This document shows positions 7,579-18,246 of a DNA stretch of 64,000 nucleotides, piece by piece. Location of the stretch: assembly GCF_002803095.1 (NCBI RefSeq), contig NZ_PGLR01000028.1:16202-80201 (forward strand). The letters are read 5' to 3'. Source of the stretch: Pseudomonas sp. ZH-FAD (GTDB taxonomy: Bacteria; Pseudomonadota; Gammaproteobacteria; Pseudomonadales; Pseudomonadaceae). Position 1 is the first letter of the stretch. Each line of letters starts with the position of its first letter. Under the pieces are notes generated by a model. That model saw only the letters and a list, made by a program, of their open reading frames with translations, made no database searches and was not told the DNA's origin. A program made the translations under genes and the position numbers.

Positions 7579-8655
7579 ATGCTGAAGAAACTCCTGCCGT
7601 GCCTGATCCTGGCCGGCACCGCTCATGCCGCTGATAGCGTGCGCATCTACAACTGGACCGATTACATCGCCCCGGACACCCTCAAGCAGTTCGAAAAGAG
7701 CAGCGGTCTGGGTACCCATTACGACGTCTACGACAGCAACGAGACGCTGGACGCCAAGCTGATGGCCGGTCGCTCCGGCTACGACGTGGTGTTCCCTTCC
7801 AACCACTTCATGGCCCGGCAGATTCAGGGTGGCGCGCTGAAGAAGCTCGACCGCAGCAAGCTGCCGAACTGGAACAACCTCAGCCCGGTACTGATGAAGA
7901 CGCTGGAGGTGAACGATCCGGGCAACGAGCACGGCTTCCCCTATCTGTGGGGCAGCACCGGTATCGGCTACAACGTAGACAAGGTGCGCGCCGTGCTGGG
8001 CGAGGAGGTGAAGATGGACAGCTGGGACGTGCTGTTCGACCCGGTCAAGCTGGCCAAGCTCAACCAGTGCGGCGTGGCGATCCTCGACAACGGCCCGGAA
8101 ATGCTGCCGATCGCCCTGCATCACCTGGGCCTGCCACACCACAGCAAGAACCCTGAGGACTACAAGCGCGCCGAAGCGTTATTGATGGAGATGCGCAAGA
8201 ACGTGCGTTATTTCCACTCTTCCAAATACGTCGGTGATCTGGCCAATGGCGAGATCTGCATGGCGGTGGGCTTTTCCGGCGACATCATGCAGGCTGGCGC
8301 CCGTGCCGCTGAGGCGGGCAACGGGGTGAAGATCCAGTACGAGATTCCCAAGGAAGGCGCGCCGATCTGGTTCGACATGGTGGCCATGCCGGTCGATGCC
8401 GGCAACGAAGAGGGCGCGTACGCCTTCATGAACTACCTGCTGCAGCCCGAGGTAATGGCGGCCATCAGCAATCATGTGAAGTACGCCAACGGCAACACCA
8501 AGGCCGACGCGCTGGTCGACCCGGCGCTGAAGGCCGATCCGACCGTGTATCCGCCAGAGGCGGTGATGGACAAGCTGTACACCCTGGAGGCCATGCCGCT
8601 GAAGATCGACCGGGTGCGCACGCGTATCTGGAGCAAGGTCAAGAGCGGCGTCTGA
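7579..8655 (+). CDS. Polyamine-binding periplasmic protein (PotF/SpuD-like)
   Basis: Encodes 358 residues with a signal peptide (MLKKLLPCLILAGTAHAA). The mature start VRIYNWTDYIAPDTLKQFEK is the hallmark of PotF/SpuD/SpuE proteins; YDVVFPSNHFMARQIQGG and YLWGSTGIGYNVDKV contribute to the binding cleft. It should capture putrescine, spermidine or a related amine. No PotG/H/I transport genes follow: the next sequence is repeats and a chemoreceptor gene on the other strand. It may therefore work with a transporter encoded elsewhere. It follows the cupin gene by 49 bases with its own AGGT-type ribosome binding site. Confidence 0.9.
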   Translation: MLKKLLPCLILAGTAHAADSVRIYNWTDYIAPDTLKQFEKSSGLGTHYDVYDSNETLDAKLMAGRSGYDVVFPSNHFMARQIQGGALKKLDRSKLPNWNNLSPVLMKTLEVNDPGNEHGFPYLWGSTGIGYNVDKVRAVLGEEVKMDSWDVLFDPVKLAKLNQCGVAILDNGPEMLPIALHHLGLPHHSKNPEDYKRAEALLMEMRKNVRYFHSSKYVGDLANGEICMAVGFSGDIMQAGARAAEAGNGVKIQYEIPKEGAPIWFDMVAMPVDAGNEEGAYAFMNYLLQPEVMAAISNHVKYANGNTKADALVDPALKADPTVYPPEAVMDKLYTLEAMPLKIDRVRTRIWSKVKSGV

Positions 8656-8683
8656 GCGCTGAGCTTGCCCATTTCTGGCGTTA

Positions 8684-8797
8684 TCCAGGAGGTCTGAAAA
8701 TGCTGTCATTGCCGCGCAGGCGGCAATCCAGCAAGTCTGCAACGCCTGGGCTCCCGCCTTCGCGGGAGTGATTGTGAGTTTTTCAGAACCTCCTGAT
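8684..8797. repeat. Short inverted-repeat element downstream of the polyamine block
   Basis: CAGGAGGTCTGAAAA (8686-8700) is repeated inverted as TTTTTCAGAACCTCCTG (8779-8795), enclosing about 80 bp with two inner hairpins (TTGCCGCGCAGGCGGCAA and GCTCCCGCCTTCGCGGGAG). No gene lies inside. It is either a miniature mobile repeat or a long folded transcript end. Confidence 0.55.
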
Positions 8798-8813
8798 GCC
8801 GATCTGCCAAGAG

Positions 8814-8856
8814 AAACGCCGCGAGCCTTTGCAGGTTCGCGGCGTTTTCTTTTTTT
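8814..8856. terminator. Rho-independent terminator
   Basis: AAACGCCGCGAGCC pairs with GGTTCGCGGCGTTT and is followed by a long T run (TTTTCTTTTTTT). It should stop transcription from the polyamine block on the plus strand. Confidence 0.85.
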
Positions 8857-8913
8857 GTAGGAGCGAGCTCTGCTCGTGAACCAAAAAGCTTCGCGAGCAA
8901 AGCTCGCTCCTAC
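8857..8913. repeat. REP-type palindromic pair
   Basis: GTAGGAGCGAGCT at the left is repeated inverted as AGCTCGCTCCTAC at the right, with a second internal pairing (CTGCTCG/CGAGCA). From recall, this GTAGGAGCGAGCTCTGCTCG form resembles the REP/REPIN sequences scattered between Pseudomonas genes and mobilised by RAYT transposases. It sits between two convergent genes, a usual location. Confidence 0.75.
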
Positions 8914-8931
8914 GACAAGGTCATCCAGGTA

Positions 8932-10815
8932 TCAGACCTTGAAACGCCCCAGAAGACGATCCTGCTGGCCAACCTGCTCCACCATCGAGGCGCACTGGCG
9001 CACCTGCTGTTCGGCACCGCCAGCCAGTTCATGGCTGATGTCGCGAATGTTGGTGGTGTTGCGGTTGATCTCCTCGGTGGTAGCGCTTTGCTCCTCGGCC
9101 GCGGTGGCGATCTGCAGGTTCATGTCGTTGATGCGGGTGATCGCCTCGCGGATACGACCGAGCATGTCGTTGGCCGCGCCGGCGTCTTCGGCGGTCTTGC
9201 TGGCCGTGTCGCGGCTCTGTTGCATGCGGCTTTCGGCCTGACGCACACCGCCTTGCAGCTGATCGATCATCTGGCGGATTTCCTGGGTGGCCTGCTGCGT
9301 GCGCGAGGCCAGCGAGCGCACCTCATCGGCGACCACGGCAAAGCCACGGCCGGATTCGCCGGCGCGCGCGGCTTCGATGGCTGCGTTCAGAGCCAGCAGG
9401 TTGGTCTGCTCGGCGATGCTGGTGATCACCTGCAGAATCGACTCGATATTGTGGCTGAGCTTGGCCAGCTCGTTGATCGCGTGGCTGGTGCCGTCCATCT
9501 CGTCGGCCAGGTGGCGGATAGCTGCGCTAGATTGCGACACCACGCGCACGCCGTTTTCGGTTTCTTCGTTGGCGGCGACGGCGGCCTGGGCTGCGGCCTG
9601 GGCGTTGCGTGCCACCTCCTCGGCGGTGGAGGCCATTTCCTGCATGGCGGTGGCAAGCTGATCCAGCTCCTGCAGCTGTTCCTGCAGGCGGCGCGCAGCC
9701 TGTTCCGACTCGTTTGAGGTCAGGGCCGTGCTTTCGCGGACCTGGCGCGAGCTGCCCATGACGTCGCCAATCAACGTCTGCAGGGTCTGCAGGAAGCGGT
9801 TGAATTCCTGCGACAGCTCGCCGATCTCGTCGTTGCTGGTGATCGCCAGGCGGCGCGTCAGGTCACCTTCGCCGCTGTTGATCTCACGTAACGAGGTGCT
9901 GAGCAGGCTCAGTGGTTTGAGCAGGCTGTTCATCAGCAGGCCCAGCACCACCAGGCTGATGGCCACGCCGACCACGGTACCGACCACGGCCAGCCAAGTC
10001 AGGCGGTTGGCCTCGGCCATCACCACGCTTTCGTCCAGCACTACGCCGATGTACCAGTCCATGCCGCGCAGGTTGGGTAGCGGGGTGAAGGAGACCAGCA
10101 GGTTCTTGCCGCCGGCCTCGACTTCGCGCAGTTCCTTGCCCAGCGCCGGGCTCTGGCCGTCGAACAGTTCGCTGTAGGACTTGCCGTTGTAGTCGGCGTT
10201 GGGGTGGGAAATGATGTTGCCCGAGCGGCTGAGCAGGAAGGCATAGCCGGCGCCATTGAAGTCCAGGGTGTTGACCGCATCGGCCACCGACTGCAGGCGG
10301 ATATCGCCACCGAAGGCGCCGAGAAACTGGCCTGCATCGCTGATTCGGGCCACGGCGGAGATGAGAATCTCATTGGTGGTGGAGTCCACGTAGGGCTCCG
10401 TCAGCATGGCCTGACTGCCGCCCTTGCCAGTGGCGTACCAGGGGCGCTTGCGGCCGTCCCAGTCAGGGCTGGGCTTCCAGTCGTCGCTGTTCTTGATCGG
10501 CTTGCCGTCCGCTTCCAGCGCTCCGAATACCAGGATGAATTCGTTTTTCAGCAGCGGCGCATCGAACACCCGCTGGGTCTCCTGCGGGCTGTAGTTGCTG
10601 TCGATGGTCTGCGCCATCAGATCGATCAGGCGCAGCTTGGCATTGAGCCAGTTCTCGATTTGCCTGGCCAGGGCGTTGCTCGATTCGGCAATGCTCGATT
10701 CGACCTGACTGCGCAGGGTGTCGCGCACCTGGCTGACCTGCAGCAGCGACAGCAGACTGGTGGTAAGGAACAGCACGGTAGCGGCCGCGATACCGACCTT
10801 GTGGGCGATTTTCAT
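8932..10815 (-). CDS. Methyl-accepting chemotaxis protein with dCache_1 domain
   Basis: Encodes 627 residues; the start MKIAHKVGIAAATVLF is preceded by AGGAG. Order: first transmembrane helix (~7-28), periplasmic double-Cache domain (~30-270), second helix (~275-300), HAMP (~300-355) and a C-terminal signalling domain whose tip holds TNLLALNAAIEAARAGESGR. In the distal Cache module the RKRPWYATG and YVDSTTNE segments and the later GGDIRLQ aspartate resemble amino-acid receptors of the PctA/B/C group, so an amino acid or amine ligand is a reasonable inference. The neighbouring polyamine block is on the opposite strand. Acts at the inner membrane, signalling to CheA/CheW. Confidence 0.9.
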   Translation of the reverse strand: MKIAHKVGIAAATVLFLTTSLLSLLQVSQVRDTLRSQVESSIAESSNALARQIENWLNAKLRLIDLMAQTIDSNYSPQETQRVFDAPLLKNEFILVFGALEADGKPIKNSDDWKPSPDWDGRKRPWYATGKGGSQAMLTEPYVDSTTNEILISAVARISDAGQFLGAFGGDIRLQSVADAVNTLDFNGAGYAFLLSRSGNIISHPNADYNGKSYSELFDGQSPALGKELREVEAGGKNLLVSFTPLPNLRGMDWYIGVVLDESVVMAEANRLTWLAVVGTVVGVAISLVVLGLLMNSLLKPLSLLSTSLREINSGEGDLTRRLAITSNDEIGELSQEFNRFLQTLQTLIGDVMGSSRQVRESTALTSNESEQAARRLQEQLQELDQLATAMQEMASTAEEVARNAQAAAQAAVAANEETENGVRVVSQSSAAIRHLADEMDGTSHAINELAKLSHNIESILQVITSIAEQTNLLALNAAIEAARAGESGRGFAVVADEVRSLASRTQQATQEIRQMIDQLQGGVRQAESRMQQSRDTASKTAEDAGAANDMLGRIREAITRINDMNLQIATAAEEQSATTEEINRNTTNIRDISHELAGGAEQQVRQCASMVEQVGQQDRLLGRFKV

Positions 10816-10961
10816 GAATGGGCTCCTGGGCACCAAGACGACGGGGCTGCATCCATGCACGGCAGTTTCTCCAAACCTGGCACAGTGCTGGCTTCTCGCC
10901 GGCGGGACGTGTGGTCTCTCTGTACGCTGTTGTATCGGCTCTCAGGCGCCGTTCTTGAGCC

Positions 10962-12002
10962 TCAGCCGCGCTTTCTGTGCAAGCGGCTGGTATTGACCAC
11001 ATCCACCGCGCGGGCGCGCAGTTGACCGCAACCGCCGTCGACATCCTGACCGGCCGAATTGCGCACCTTGGTCAGCACGCCACGGCTGTGCAGATAACGC
11101 ACCATCTCGACGATGCGCTCGCCGTCGGGACGCTGGTAGTCGTCCGCTTCCAGGCTGTTGTAGGGGATCAGGTTGAGCACGGCGAACTTGCCCTTGAACA
11201 GGCGCAGGATGTTGTCCATCTCTTCCTGGCTGTCGTTGATGCCCTTGAGCAGGGTCCACTGGTACTGGATCGGGTAGTCGATGGTGCGCGCGTAGGCTTC
11301 GCCCAGTTCCACCAGCTCTTCGGGATCGATACGCGGCGCCTTGGGCAGCAGGCGTTGGCGCAGTTCGGCGTCAGTGGTATGCAGCGACAGCGCCAGAGCA
11401 GGGCGTACGCGTTGCTTGGGCAGGCGCTCGAACACCCGCGGGTCACCAACGGTGGAGAACACCAGATTGCGCTGACCGATGCCGCCCTCGGTGCCAAGCA
11501 GATCGATGGCCTCAAGCACGTTGTCGAGATTGTGCGCCGGCTCGCCCATGCCCATGAACACCACTTTCTTCACCGGGCGAAAGCGCCGACCCAGGGCGAC
11601 CTGGGCGACCATCTCGGCGCTGCTGAGCTGGCGCAGCAGACCGCTCTTGCCGGTCATGCAAAACACACAGGCAACGGCGCAGCCCACCTGGCTGGAGATG
11701 CACAGGCCATCACGTGGCAACAGTACGCTTTCCACCATCTGTTTGTCCGCCAGCTCCACCAACAGGCGAGCCGAGCCGTCGGCGCCGGGGTGCTCGGAGC
11801 GCAGACGGGCCAGTGTGTCCAGTTCGCTGGCGATGGCCGGCAGTGCTTCACGTACCGTCAGGGGCAGGAAGTTCTCGGTCTTCTGATGCTTGGTGCCGGT
11901 GTCCAACGGCTTGCCCTGCAGCCAGGCACGGGTAATGCGCCCGATATGCTGGGGTTTGGCGCCAAGGTCGGCGAGGCGTTGGTTGAGTTCGGTGAGCTGC
12001 AT
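10962..12002 (-). CDS. RlmN-like radical-SAM RNA methyltransferase (paralogue)
   Basis: Encodes 346 residues. The radical-SAM iron-sulfur cluster motif CAVACVFC (C108, C112, C115) is present, as are both mechanistic cysteines of the RlmN/Cfr mechanism: C101 in LCISSQVGC and C325 in DVDGGCGQL. GMGEPAHNLDNV is the SAM-binding GEP loop. RlmN methylates C2 of adenine in 23S rRNA and some tRNAs. This protein is shorter than typical RlmN (about 380 residues) and lies outside the pilF/ispG context where, by recall, the housekeeping rlmN of pseudomonads sits, so it is likely a second copy. Its substrate base is not evident. Confidence 0.85.
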   Translation of the reverse strand: MQLTELNQRLADLGAKPQHIGRITRAWLQGKPLDTGTKHQKTENFLPLTVREALPAIASELDTLARLRSEHPGADGSARLLVELADKQMVESVLLPRDGLCISSQVGCAVACVFCMTGKSGLLRQLSSAEMVAQVALGRRFRPVKKVVFMGMGEPAHNLDNVLEAIDLLGTEGGIGQRNLVFSTVGDPRVFERLPKQRVRPALALSLHTTDAELRQRLLPKAPRIDPEELVELGEAYARTIDYPIQYQWTLLKGINDSQEEMDNILRLFKGKFAVLNLIPYNSLEADDYQRPDGERIVEMVRYLHSRGVLTKVRNSAGQDVDGGCGQLRARAVDVVNTSRLHRKRG

Positions 12003-12017
12003 GGGGCGCGCATGCTA

Positions 12018-13043
12018 TCACTTGGCCGTGGCAGCGACCACGTCGAAGCGCAGCACGCCGATCATCTGCCCGGCTTCGGTGACGACTCGCACTTGCCAGC
12101 GGCCTTCGGGTGAGGCCGGGAAGTTGAGTTTGTGCGTCCAGGCGCGATAGCCCTCCTTGCGCCCGCCGTTGATGTCCAGCGCAATGCGGTCGACTTCCCG
12201 GCCATTGTGCTGCCAGACGTGGTAGATGCGTTCGTTGAGGCCGCGTGGGGCGTTGATCGAGGTGTAGGCGTAGAGTCCATCATCGCGCAGCTGTTGCGGG
12301 CTGATCTGTTGCAGGCTCTCGCCTGGCGTGCGTTGCTCGCCATCGAAGCGATCGCTGATCGCCACCTCGGTCAGCCATAGCGTTGCCGGTGGCACCCAGG
12401 CGCGCGCCACCCAGCCGGCGCTGGCCATCGCCAGAGGCAGGGCGGCCAGCAGCACAATGCGTCGCCAACCGGTGAAGCCGATCAGGCCGGGCAGGCTCGG
12501 CAGCGCCAGCAGCGTGGCGATCAGCAGGGCAATGCGGTAGCTCTGCGGGGTACTGAGGTGAAAGATGATCGGCAGCGCGGTCAGCATCACCGCGAACAGC
12601 GCCAGGCTGTGAAAGATCAACAGCAACCAGCGCCTGGGCGCCAGCCAACGGTAATAGATCGGGTCGGTGATCGAGGCCAGGGCGGCGATCGCCAGCAGGC
12701 CGCTGAACAGTAACTGCCCACTGTTCCAGGTGGTGGTGATGAAGAAGAACGGCAAGACGAAGAACAGACTTTCCTGGTGGATCATCTGTGTGCCGTAGCG
12801 CAGCAGCGGCAACGGCAATTCGAAGCCGAAGCGCCGGGCAATGCGTTCACGCAGCAGGTTCTCGAGAATCAACCAGACCCAACTGACCAGCAATACCACG
12901 CCCAACACCTTGGCCAGATGCGCCTGGCGGTCGACCAGGAGAAAACTGGCCACGCCCGAGCAGAAGCCGAACAGGGCGACCAGGCCTGGGTAACGGCGTA
13001 GCAGGGCGATCAGTGTGGGGATGCGGTCGAGCACGACTTTCAT
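12018..13043 (-). CDS. DUF5924 family membrane protein with DUF2914-like tail
   Basis: Encodes 341 residues: about seven hydrophobic helices in residues 15-225 (for example VLGVVLLVSWVWLILENLL, ESLFFVLPFFFITTTW, IALLIATLLALPSLPGLIG), then a soluble, probably periplasmic, beta-rich tail (LWLTEVAISDRF ... IYHVWQHNGREVDRIALDI ... GRWQVRVVTEAGQMIGVLRF) of the DUF2914 type. It precedes the RlmN-like gene on the same strand with a 15-base gap, so they may be co-transcribed. Function unknown. Confidence 0.8.
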   Translation of the reverse strand: MKVVLDRIPTLIALLRRYPGLVALFGFCSGVASFLLVDRQAHLAKVLGVVLLVSWVWLILENLLRERIARRFGFELPLPLLRYGTQMIHQESLFFVLPFFFITTTWNSGQLLFSGLLAIAALASITDPIYYRWLAPRRWLLLIFHSLALFAVMLTALPIIFHLSTPQSYRIALLIATLLALPSLPGLIGFTGWRRIVLLAALPLAMASAGWVARAWVPPATLWLTEVAISDRFDGEQRTPGESLQQISPQQLRDDGLYAYTSINAPRGLNERIYHVWQHNGREVDRIALDINGGRKEGYRAWTHKLNFPASPEGRWQVRVVTEAGQMIGVLRFDVVAATAK

Positions 13044-13182
13044 GGCAGCGGCAAATGGCAGTGTTGGGCGCGCATCCTAGGTAGCGCGAGCCTTGGCTGC
13101 AAGCGAGTCGTCAGCTGCGCTGGCGGTGCCGGTCCGCTTGCGGCACTATTGCGCCCCCGTTTCACCACCGAGTCCGAAAACG

Positions 13183-13476
13183 ATGAAATTCATCCATCAA
13201 CGCGAGCATCTGGAAGAGGGCGATCTGGTGGTCATCCAGTGTTCGCAGCCCTGCAACATCCGCCTGATGAACGATGCCAACTTTCGCGCGTTCAGAAACC
13301 GTGGTCGGCACAGTTACCACGGCGGCGCCTTCATCAAGTTCCCGGCGAAGATCCGCGTGCCCTCCAGTGGTTTCTGGAACATCACGCTGGATACCGTCAG
13401 CCGTCGTGCGGTGAGCGTGACGCGCAAGCCGCAGATGGAGTACAGCATCAAGATCGTCCGTCGCCCGGGCGCCTGA
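13183..13476 (+). CDS. DUF1883 family protein
   Basis: Encodes 97 residues starting MKFIHQREHLEEGDLVVIQC. The composition and the pattern CNIRLMNDANFRAFRNRG, then YHGGAFIKFPAKIRVPSSGFW and ITLDTV, match DUF1883, a small all-beta family. The start is the ATG at the family's usual N-terminus; an upstream in-frame extension is rejected. Function unknown. Confidence 0.85.
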   Translation: MKFIHQREHLEEGDLVVIQCSQPCNIRLMNDANFRAFRNRGRHSYHGGAFIKFPAKIRVPSSGFWNITLDTVSRRAVSVTRKPQMEYSIKIVRRPGA

Positions 13477-13564
13477 TGCTTGCCGCTGCAGGTGAAGAAA
13501 AAAGCTAAACGCTGACTGCCAGGCCGAGGTCACAACCAGTGAACCTCGAAAAAGGAGAGTCAGC

Positions 13565-13651
13565 ATGCTGAAGTTTCTGGGCGGTACCGTCGGTATCATT
13601 TTCATCATTGGCCTGATCGTGGTGGTGGGATTGCTCTCACTGATCTTCTAG
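13565..13651 (+). CDS. 28-aa hydrophobic peptide
   Basis: A very strong ribosome binding site (AAAAAGGAGAG) precedes an ATG opening a 28-residue frame, MLKFLGGTVGIIFIIGLIVV followed by VGLLSLIF. The whole peptide is one transmembrane helix, and a stem-loop follows within 12 bases. The ribosome site, hydrophobic composition and hairpin make it a likely real membrane micropeptide. It could be a stress-response or type-I-toxin-like peptide, but nothing here shows toxicity and no antisense RNA was identified. Confidence 0.7.
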   Translation: MLKFLGGTVGIIFIIGLIVVVGLLSLIF

Positions 13652-13661
13652 CCAATGAATG

Positions 13662-13683
13662 GCCCCGCTGCGTGCAGCGGGGC
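13662..13683. terminator. Stem-loop after 28-aa peptide gene
   Basis: GCCCCGCTG pairs with CAGCGGGGC around a four-base loop. No T run follows on the plus strand, so it may be a Rho-assisted or bidirectional stop between the micropeptide and the convergent osmE gene. Confidence 0.6.
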
Positions 13684-13692
13684 TGATCGTAT

Positions 13693-14028
13693 TCAGAGCC
13701 TCTTGCGCTGGTTGTCCTGGTGCTGCTCGCAGGTCATGAAGCCCTTGCTGTCGACCCGGCCGTTGACGTCGAAGTCCACGTAATAGGGCTGTTCCAGGCC
13801 GTCGACGTTCAGCACGTAGTTGTTGCAGGTGCCGCCTGTGACGCTATTACGTCCTTCCGAAGAGGGTGGCCCGCCGAGGGTGCGCACCTGTTCCTGAGTC
13901 ATGCCGTGGTCGACCTGCTTGACCAGTGGCTCATTGCGAAAGGTCACGTAATCGACCGGGTTCTCGAAGGTCGAGCAACCGCTCACTGCGGCCGCTACGG
14001 CCAGTACCGCAAGACTGTGCTTGTACAT
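13693..14028 (-). CDS. osmE: Osmotically inducible lipoprotein OsmE
   Basis: Encodes 111 residues. A short signal peptide ends in a lipobox (AVSGC, Cys at about residue 17), so the protein is lipidated and probably anchored in the outer membrane facing the periplasm. The SmpA/BamE-like fold is recognisable: VDHGMTQEQVRTLGGPPSSE is the helix-turn signature, followed by GGTCNNYVL and a C-terminal MTCEQH whose cysteine could pair with the one in GGTC, as in E. coli OsmE. The start has GGAG upstream. Expected to be induced by osmotic stress or stationary phase. Confidence 0.88.
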   Translation of the reverse strand: MYKHSLAVLAVAAAVSGCSTFENPVDYVTFRNEPLVKQVDHGMTQEQVRTLGGPPSSEGRNSVTGGTCNNYVLNVDGLEQPYYVDFDVNGRVDSKGFMTCEQHQDNQRKRL

Positions 14029-14152
14029 GTCATCGCTCCGTCGATTGAGCCTAAATGGCTCGACAGGTGTTGGAGCAGCAGCCATGCATCAGAGTTCGAG
14101 CTTTTCGATGATCGGCGCGAGTTGCGCCTCGTTCGTCGCTGCATGAATGAAC

Positions 14153-14377
14153 AGAGCCCGCGATTGCGTAATGCTGTTGACTTAAGAAACGGTCGAACTC
14201 GATCAGTCCCCTCGCCCCTCCGGGGAGAGGGTTAGGGCGGGCCGCGTTCGGAGAGGGGGAAACTGGCAGTTTTGCGGTGTTTTCTGCCCTCTCCCCCAGC
14301 CCCTCTCCCATAAATGGGAGAGGGGAGCCAAACCTGTGCAACCTTAAGTGAACAGCATTACCGCGATTGCGGGCTCT
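14153..14377. repeat. MITE-like element with ~36-bp terminal inverted repeats
   Basis: Left end AGAGCCCGCGATTGCGTAAT, continuing to CTTAAG, is repeated inverted at the right end (CTTAAGTGAACAGCATTACC through GGGCTCT), with few mismatches over about 36 bases. The interior contains two facing GC-rich palindromes made of CCCTCTCCC/GGGAGAGGG units. There is no coding frame. The structure is that of a non-autonomous miniature element or a large intergenic repeat; no clear target duplication is visible. It lies between osmE and the end of metH. Confidence 0.7.
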
Positions 14378-14383
14378 TTGGCA

Positions 14384-18094
<3,711 letters not shown>

Positions 18095-18246
18095 GAGAAC
18101 TACCTGAGCAAAGCGGAAACAAAGGTGGGCGATGATAGCAAAGCTGCAGGGTTCTGGAGCACCAGCGGGCTTTTCATGAATTTCATTCATGTTGCTGGAG
18201 GCGCCGTCTCGTTAGAATTGCCAGCATCGCACTCAAGGACGTGGCC

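Noticed and set aside
8857..8913. tRNA-like or attachment-site palindrome
   Set aside because: The sequence fits the Pseudomonas REP type and has no tRNA features or integrase nearby.
18095..18246. Cobalamin riboswitch before metH
   Set aside because: The divergent gap is only about 150 bases and no B12-box-like sequence was recognised.
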